Origin: an uncultured Candidatus Melainabacteria bacterium
Lineage (GTDB): Bacteria; Cyanobacteriota; Vampirovibrionia; Gastranaerophilales; Gastranaerophilaceae
Assembly (NCBI GenBank): GCA_934757275.1
Contig: CAKVLN010000001.1
Coordinates: forward strand, 124,001-188,000
DNA: 64,000 nt
Reading direction: 5' to 3'
In this document: piece after piece, positions 60,841 through 64,000 of the stretch
Layout: the number at the start of each line of letters is the position of its first letter
How positions within the stretch are numbered: position 1 is the stretch's first letter
The notes under the pieces: generated by a model
What the model was told of the DNA's origin: nothing
What the model saw: the letters and a program-made list of their open reading frames with translations, nothing else
Databases searched by the model: none
Made by a program: the position numbers and the translations under genes

Positions 60841-61089
60841 ATGCGTGTATCATTCTCAACAACAAATTTTCGTAGTGATTATTCAAAGGGTAAAGAGAGT
60901 TTTAATAAACTTTCAGAAACAGAGAAGTTTGCTCTTTTGAGCGCAGAAAGAGCAAGACAAGAATTTAATAAAAATCATGCCCCAAGCCTTTATACGAATT
61001 TGAGCGCATGTGATTTTCTTGATTATGTAAGATTAAAGGAAACTTTAGAAAACTCAGTAAAAACCGTTGTTGGTAGACGTAAGAAATAG
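60841..61089 (+). CDS. Small protein, paralogue of the 59615 gene
   Basis: An 82-residue helical protein beginning MRVSFSTTNFRSDYSKGKES. It has Ser-Phe at 4-5 and Asn-Phe-Arg at 9-11, another variant of the shared leader. The rest parallels the 59615 gene: KGKESFNKLSETEKFALLSA, then ERARQEFNKNH and DFLDYVRLKETLENSVK. It starts 10 bp after the fmt stop with AAGGAG 6 nt upstream and is probably co-transcribed. Both copies keep open frames, so both are likely functional. The role is unknown. Confidence 0.6.
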   Translation: MRVSFSTTNFRSDYSKGKESFNKLSETEKFALLSAERARQEFNKNHAPSLYTNLSACDFLDYVRLKETLENSVKTVVGRRKK

Positions 61090-61099
61090 TGGTTTTTGT

Positions 61100-61367
61100 A
61101 AGAATGTATTATTAAAGATTGCCACAAAAATCTTACGGGCTTACGCCCTCCCGAGAATCCGCTTCCCTAATTAGGGAAGGAGCTCTACCTCCCTAGTTAG
61201 GGAGGTCGCAGTCGTTCTTGAGCTTTGCGAAAGTTACGAATGCGAGTGGGTAGCAAAGATAGATTACGAAAAAATCGTAAGATTTTTAGCAAAATTGCGC
61301 TAAGTGAGCGACTTTTGCTCCCTCCCCTTTTATCAATTCTACAAGGGGAGAGGGTATTGTTAACTAC
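61100..61367. repeat. Mosaic of dispersed intergenic repeats
   Basis: The 306-bp gap between the small gene and the large LysM-like gene has no credible coding sequence. 61114-61133 matches 4809-4829 (AAGATTGCCACAAAAATCTT). 61195-61300 matches 4744-4850 in the same orientation (GGGAGGTCGCAGTCGT...). 61317-61367 is a further CCCTCCCC...GGGGAGAGGG block. Confidence 0.7.
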
Positions 61368-61395
61368 TGTTTTGAAGCTTTCCAAGATATCAAAT

Positions 61396-64000
61396 CTAGT
61401 ACGTAAACTTATAAACAAACCAATTTGGTTGGTGCTTTTTCCAATCAACTTTGCTAAAATCAAGTGTTGTTCCAGCTTTAAGTTTAGAAGCGTCTTCTAG
61501 TCCGAGGTCTTTCGCTATTGCATTTCTAAAATCTTTTACATAATCATTTAGTGCTTCGTCAATTCGCTTGTCATTCCATTTTTCTTTGTTTGAATTTATA
61601 GACTTTTGAAGTTCTGGGAAATTGTCCAAATGAGCTTTCAAATAAGACTTGATTATGTTATCCAATTTTTCGCCTTTATAGACTTTGTACTTTGAATCGT
61701 CTTTAAAATCTCCTGCTAATTGCCCACGAACTTTATTAGAACTTTCGTCAAAGATTTTTTGTTTTTCAGCAGGTGATAACAAACTTTGAACTTGCGAAAT
61801 TGTTACAATTGAATTGTACACTTCTGTGCCTTTGTTTTTAGGGTCTAAAATGTATTTTCTTATTCGGTTGCTGATTTCTTTATCTTTGATGTTGAAGTTA
61901 CAATCGTTGAGTAATAAAACCATATCTAAGCTATTAAAATCAAGTGTTTTGAAGATTGCTTTGAACATCTTTTGGGTTTCGCCTTTTGTGCAATCTACAG
62001 GCATTGTTCTTATTATATTTTGTACAGTTGCACCCTTAGGAAGAGAGGCTTTGTCAAAAGCATAATTACCTTTACCATCATCTTTAAAATAAGCTTTCGC
62101 TAATTCAAGCCTATGCTCGTTAGAAATATTGTTTTCATAACTTTTTGCCGTGTACATTATTAATTTATCTTTAATGTCTTTATCCTCTGGGAATTTTTCT
62201 AAAATTGCATCAAATGGAATGTGATATTCTTTATTTGATATAATTTTCTTGCTAATAAACTCTAAGACTTCGTCTTTTGTCATAGATTCGATTTTTTCAG
62301 CATAAGCGTCTACAACACCACCATAAGAAAAGTTTTCCATGCCTTCATTGTATTGACCTTTACCCATATCTTCGACTTTTGTATATCGACCAAGGGCTTT
62401 GCCTGCTTCGTTAGCGTCAGTCCAGTTCCCAGCAAATTTTGCTAATTCCTCTATTTCTTCATAAGTTGGACGTCTTGATGGATTGAAGGAGTATTCAGTT
62501 TTTTCTTTGCCGTCTTTATCTGTTGTTACAAGCTTCATGAAATATGTTTCAGCAATTTCTTTTCCAAGAGCGTTCTTGTCTTTATCAGAAAGGTTAGATT
62601 TATTAATCCAATCCTGCGCAGTACCCAAATATTCTGCGTTTTCAAGATTGCCTCTATCTTTTGTGTAAATTGTTTTGATACGCTCATTCATTGTTTTAAT
62701 TATGTCATCAGAATATTCAGCCTCATCTGGATTCTTCAAATTGCTTAGAACTTCCATTCCATTAGAATTAATCATAGTTTTAAGGTCATCGTCACTAGCT
62801 TTTAATATGTCAGATTGCGCTAATAGGCATTTTGCAAGTTCTTTATCTTTTGTAGTTGAATATTTCTTGAATAATGCACGCTTTTTATCATCAGTGTCTG
62901 CGGTTTTGAGCTCAGCCACAAATTCGTCAAGCAATTTTTCGTCTGTTGCATAATAATAATTTCCGTCAATAGTGACATTATAAAATATTTCGCCATTTCT
63001 GTTGTAATTAAGAGTTTTTTCTTCGCTGATTTTAAAGCCATCTTGATTTCTAGTGTATTGCAATGCGTCTTTCAAACTGATTTCATTATTGCTTAACTTC
63101 TCGCCAGCTTTTTCTTTCTCACGAATTTCTTTGTACATACCAGCCATAGTTTCGTGTGCAGTTCTATCATTTTCAACCGCAGCCATAGTTGTGTTGTCTT
63201 CGCTATCAGTAGTTATAGCTTTTACTACACCACCATTTCTGGTTAACAACAGATTTTGAACTAGTGATTTATACTCGTCAGATTTTCTGTCAACCAATTT
63301 GTCGTCAATCAATTTACTTGCGACATTCTTAACGATTTGTTCGTTTCCGCCAGAAATTGATATAAGTTCTTTCAGAGCTGCCAAATTATCTGCGCAACGT
63401 TTTGTTTTAGCCTCCTCTGTTTCGTTTTGCGGTGCAGATTTGATTTTGGCAATTGTATCTAAAAGAGCTTTTTCTTTGTTTTTAACTTCTTCAATTGATG
63501 CGCCAGTAATCTTCACGCCACGCAACATTGTGGTCTTCGATTTTTCGCCATAAACAGTTTGATACATAGTTTCGCCTTTGGCGTTCGTGTATTTCATAAT
63601 TGAGCCACCAGCTTTAAATTTAGGGTCTTTAAAATCTTTTAGGACATTGCCATCAGCGTCAACGGGAACGCCTTTACCCATATTCAAGCCGTTTTTAGTA
63701 ATTTCGATTTCAGATTGTTTGCCATCAACAGCGGTCTTTTGTTTTTTATAAGTTTGGTCAACTCTATCGTCTACAGTGTCGGCATTCTTCTTCTTAACAC
63801 TACCTTTATTGCCTTTTTCAGTCCAATCGTCACCGTCAATTACATCTGCAGTTTTATTATTGAGTGCAAGTGCAGAGTCGCCATTTTTTGCTTTAACTTT
63901 AGTGATGGCGTCGTCTGTCAATTTTGTGATGAGTTTCGTACCTTCTGAAATATTGTTTACATCGTTGATGTTATTAAGGTTTGCAATTTGTGCAATACGG
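61396..64000 (-). CDS. Large LysM-like protein (partial, N-terminus outside window)
   Basis: The frame stays open to the right window edge, so the visible 867 codons lack the true start; the frame continues upstream of the TTG at 63921. At the edge, RIAQIANLNNINDVNNISEG, with TKLI after it, resembles the end of a LysM peptidoglycan-binding domain. The C-terminus (YKVYKGEKLDNIIKSYLKAH ... GLEDASKLKAGTTLDFS) resembles a second LysM. Between them are ~750 residues of charged helical sequence with repeated Lys/Asp/Glu-rich segments and KNxE-type turns, and no enzyme motif. It is probably exported, perhaps a cell-wall-anchored or surface structural protein. A signal peptide, if any, lies outside the window. 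Confidence 0.6.
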   Translation of the reverse strand, partial: RIAQIANLNNINDVNNISEGTKLITKLTDDAITKVKAKNGDSALALNNKTADVIDGDDWTEKGNKGSVKKKNADTVDDRVDQTYKKQKTAVDGKQSEIEITKNGLNMGKGVPVDADGNVLKDFKDPKFKAGGSIMKYTNAKGETMYQTVYGEKSKTTMLRGVKITGASIEEVKNKEKALLDTIAKIKSAPQNETEEAKTKRCADNLAALKELISISGGNEQIVKNVASKLIDDKLVDRKSDEYKSLVQNLLLTRNGGVVKAITTDSEDNTTMAAVENDRTAHETMAGMYKEIREKEKAGEKLSNNEISLKDALQYTRNQDGFKISEEKTLNYNRNGEIFYNVTIDGNYYYATDEKLLDEFVAELKTADTDDKKRALFKKYSTTKDKELAKCLLAQSDILKASDDDLKTMINSNGMEVLSNLKNPDEAEYSDDIIKTMNERIKTIYTKDRGNLENAEYLGTAQDWINKSNLSDKDKNALGKEIAETYFMKLVTTDKDGKEKTEYSFNPSRRPTYEEIEELAKFAGNWTDANEAGKALGRYTKVEDMGKGQYNEGMENFSYGGVVDAYAEKIESMTKDEVLEFISKKIISNKEYHIPFDAILEKFPEDKDIKDKLIMYTAKSYENNISNEHRLELAKAYFKDDGKGNYAFDKASLPKGATVQNIIRTMPVDCTKGETQKMFKAIFKTLDFNSLDMVLLLNDCNFNIKDKEISNRIRKYILDPKNKGTEVYNSIVTISQVQSLLSPAEKQKIFDESSNKVRGQLAGDFKDDSKYKVYKGEKLDNIIKSYLKAHLDNFPELQKSINSNKEKWNDKRIDEALNDYVKDFRNAIAKDLGLEDASKLKAGTTLDFSKVDWKKHQPNWFVYKFTY

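Noticed and set aside
61225-61500. Open frames across the repeat gap before the LysM-like gene
   Set aside because: They are composed of the same repeats plus the antisense of the large gene's end.

Overview
The window is AT-rich bacterial DNA with a Gram-negative-type envelope gene set (MlaE/MlaF/MCE lipid transport, an AsmA-like giant, lipoprotein signal peptidase), a fliF-fliG-fliH-fliI flagellar cluster and a cyanobacterial-style GlgC. Many small unrecognised proteins begin with a short Met-Lys-Ile-type leader followed by a Phe-Lys-Gly-like tripeptide. Together these suggest a member of the non-photosynthetic cyanobacterial sister lineage (Vampirovibrionia/Gastranaerophilales). That placement is inferred from gene content; there is no rRNA gene in the window.

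Layout. 1-2.3 kb: secreted and helical proteins of unknown function, then tRNA-Ser(GGA). 2.6-4.4 kb: Na/phosphate symporter. 4.4-5.1 kb: mosaic of dispersed repeats. 5.2-9.4 kb: very AT-rich five-gene membrane/secreted island facing a divergent XRE regulator. 9.4-9.7 kb: a candidate small RNA and tRNA-Lys(CTT). 9.8-12.1 kb: a protein with a possible CheD-like cysteine/histidine/threonine triad, a small membrane protein, a lipoprotein and a winged-helix protein. 12.3-19.9 kb: a double UvrD-type helicase and an AsmA-like protein. 20.0-24.7 kb: fliFGHI behind a good sigma70-type promoter. 24.8-26.4 kb: UPF0173 hydrolase and an oligopeptide ABC ATPase. 27.0-31.4 kb: pgi, an LmeA-like protein, a GerMN protein, a HicB-like protein, rimI and bioY, closely packed. 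31.5-36.8 kb: aldolase-like enzyme, HEAT-repeat protein, small membrane proteins, glgC, a duplicated 102-bp repeat and a small protein. 37.0-42.6 kb (minus strand): pyrG, gatC, mtaB, two small membrane proteins and manC. 42.7-47.8 kb: mlaE-mlaF-mlaD, a small protein and a polyprenyl-phosphate sugar transferase. 47.8-48.5 kb: repeats and an IS3-family remnant that truncates a small gene. 48.8-49.8 kb: membrane-anchored HExxH metallopeptidase. 49.9-52.1 kb (minus): rluD, lspA and a secreted NTF2-like protein. 52.2-54.4 kb: receiver-domain protein, sdaAB, sdaAA. 54.5-58.9 kb: pheS, trkA-trkH and a possible barnase-like nuclease. 59.0-61.1 kb: def, small protein, fmt, and a paralogue of that small protein. 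61.4-64.0 kb: large LysM-like protein running off the window.

The housekeeping genes form coherent units: def/fmt for formyl-Met handling, sdaAB/sdaAA for serine breakdown, trkA/trkH for potassium uptake, mlaEFD for lipid transport, and pgi/glgC/manC with a sugar transferase for sugar phosphates, glycogen and surface polysaccharide. The most unusual content is the set of proteins sharing the N-terminal Phe-Lys-Gly-like leader. At least ten appear here, scattered over about 50 kb, and they carry very different bodies: a possible deamidase, a zinc metallopeptidase, hydrophobic-hairpin proteins and helical proteins. This looks like a shared targeting or processing tag rather than one protein family. 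The intergenic spaces at 4.5, 26.6, 36, 47.9 and 61.2 kb share a pool of short palindromic repeats in changing order and orientation.
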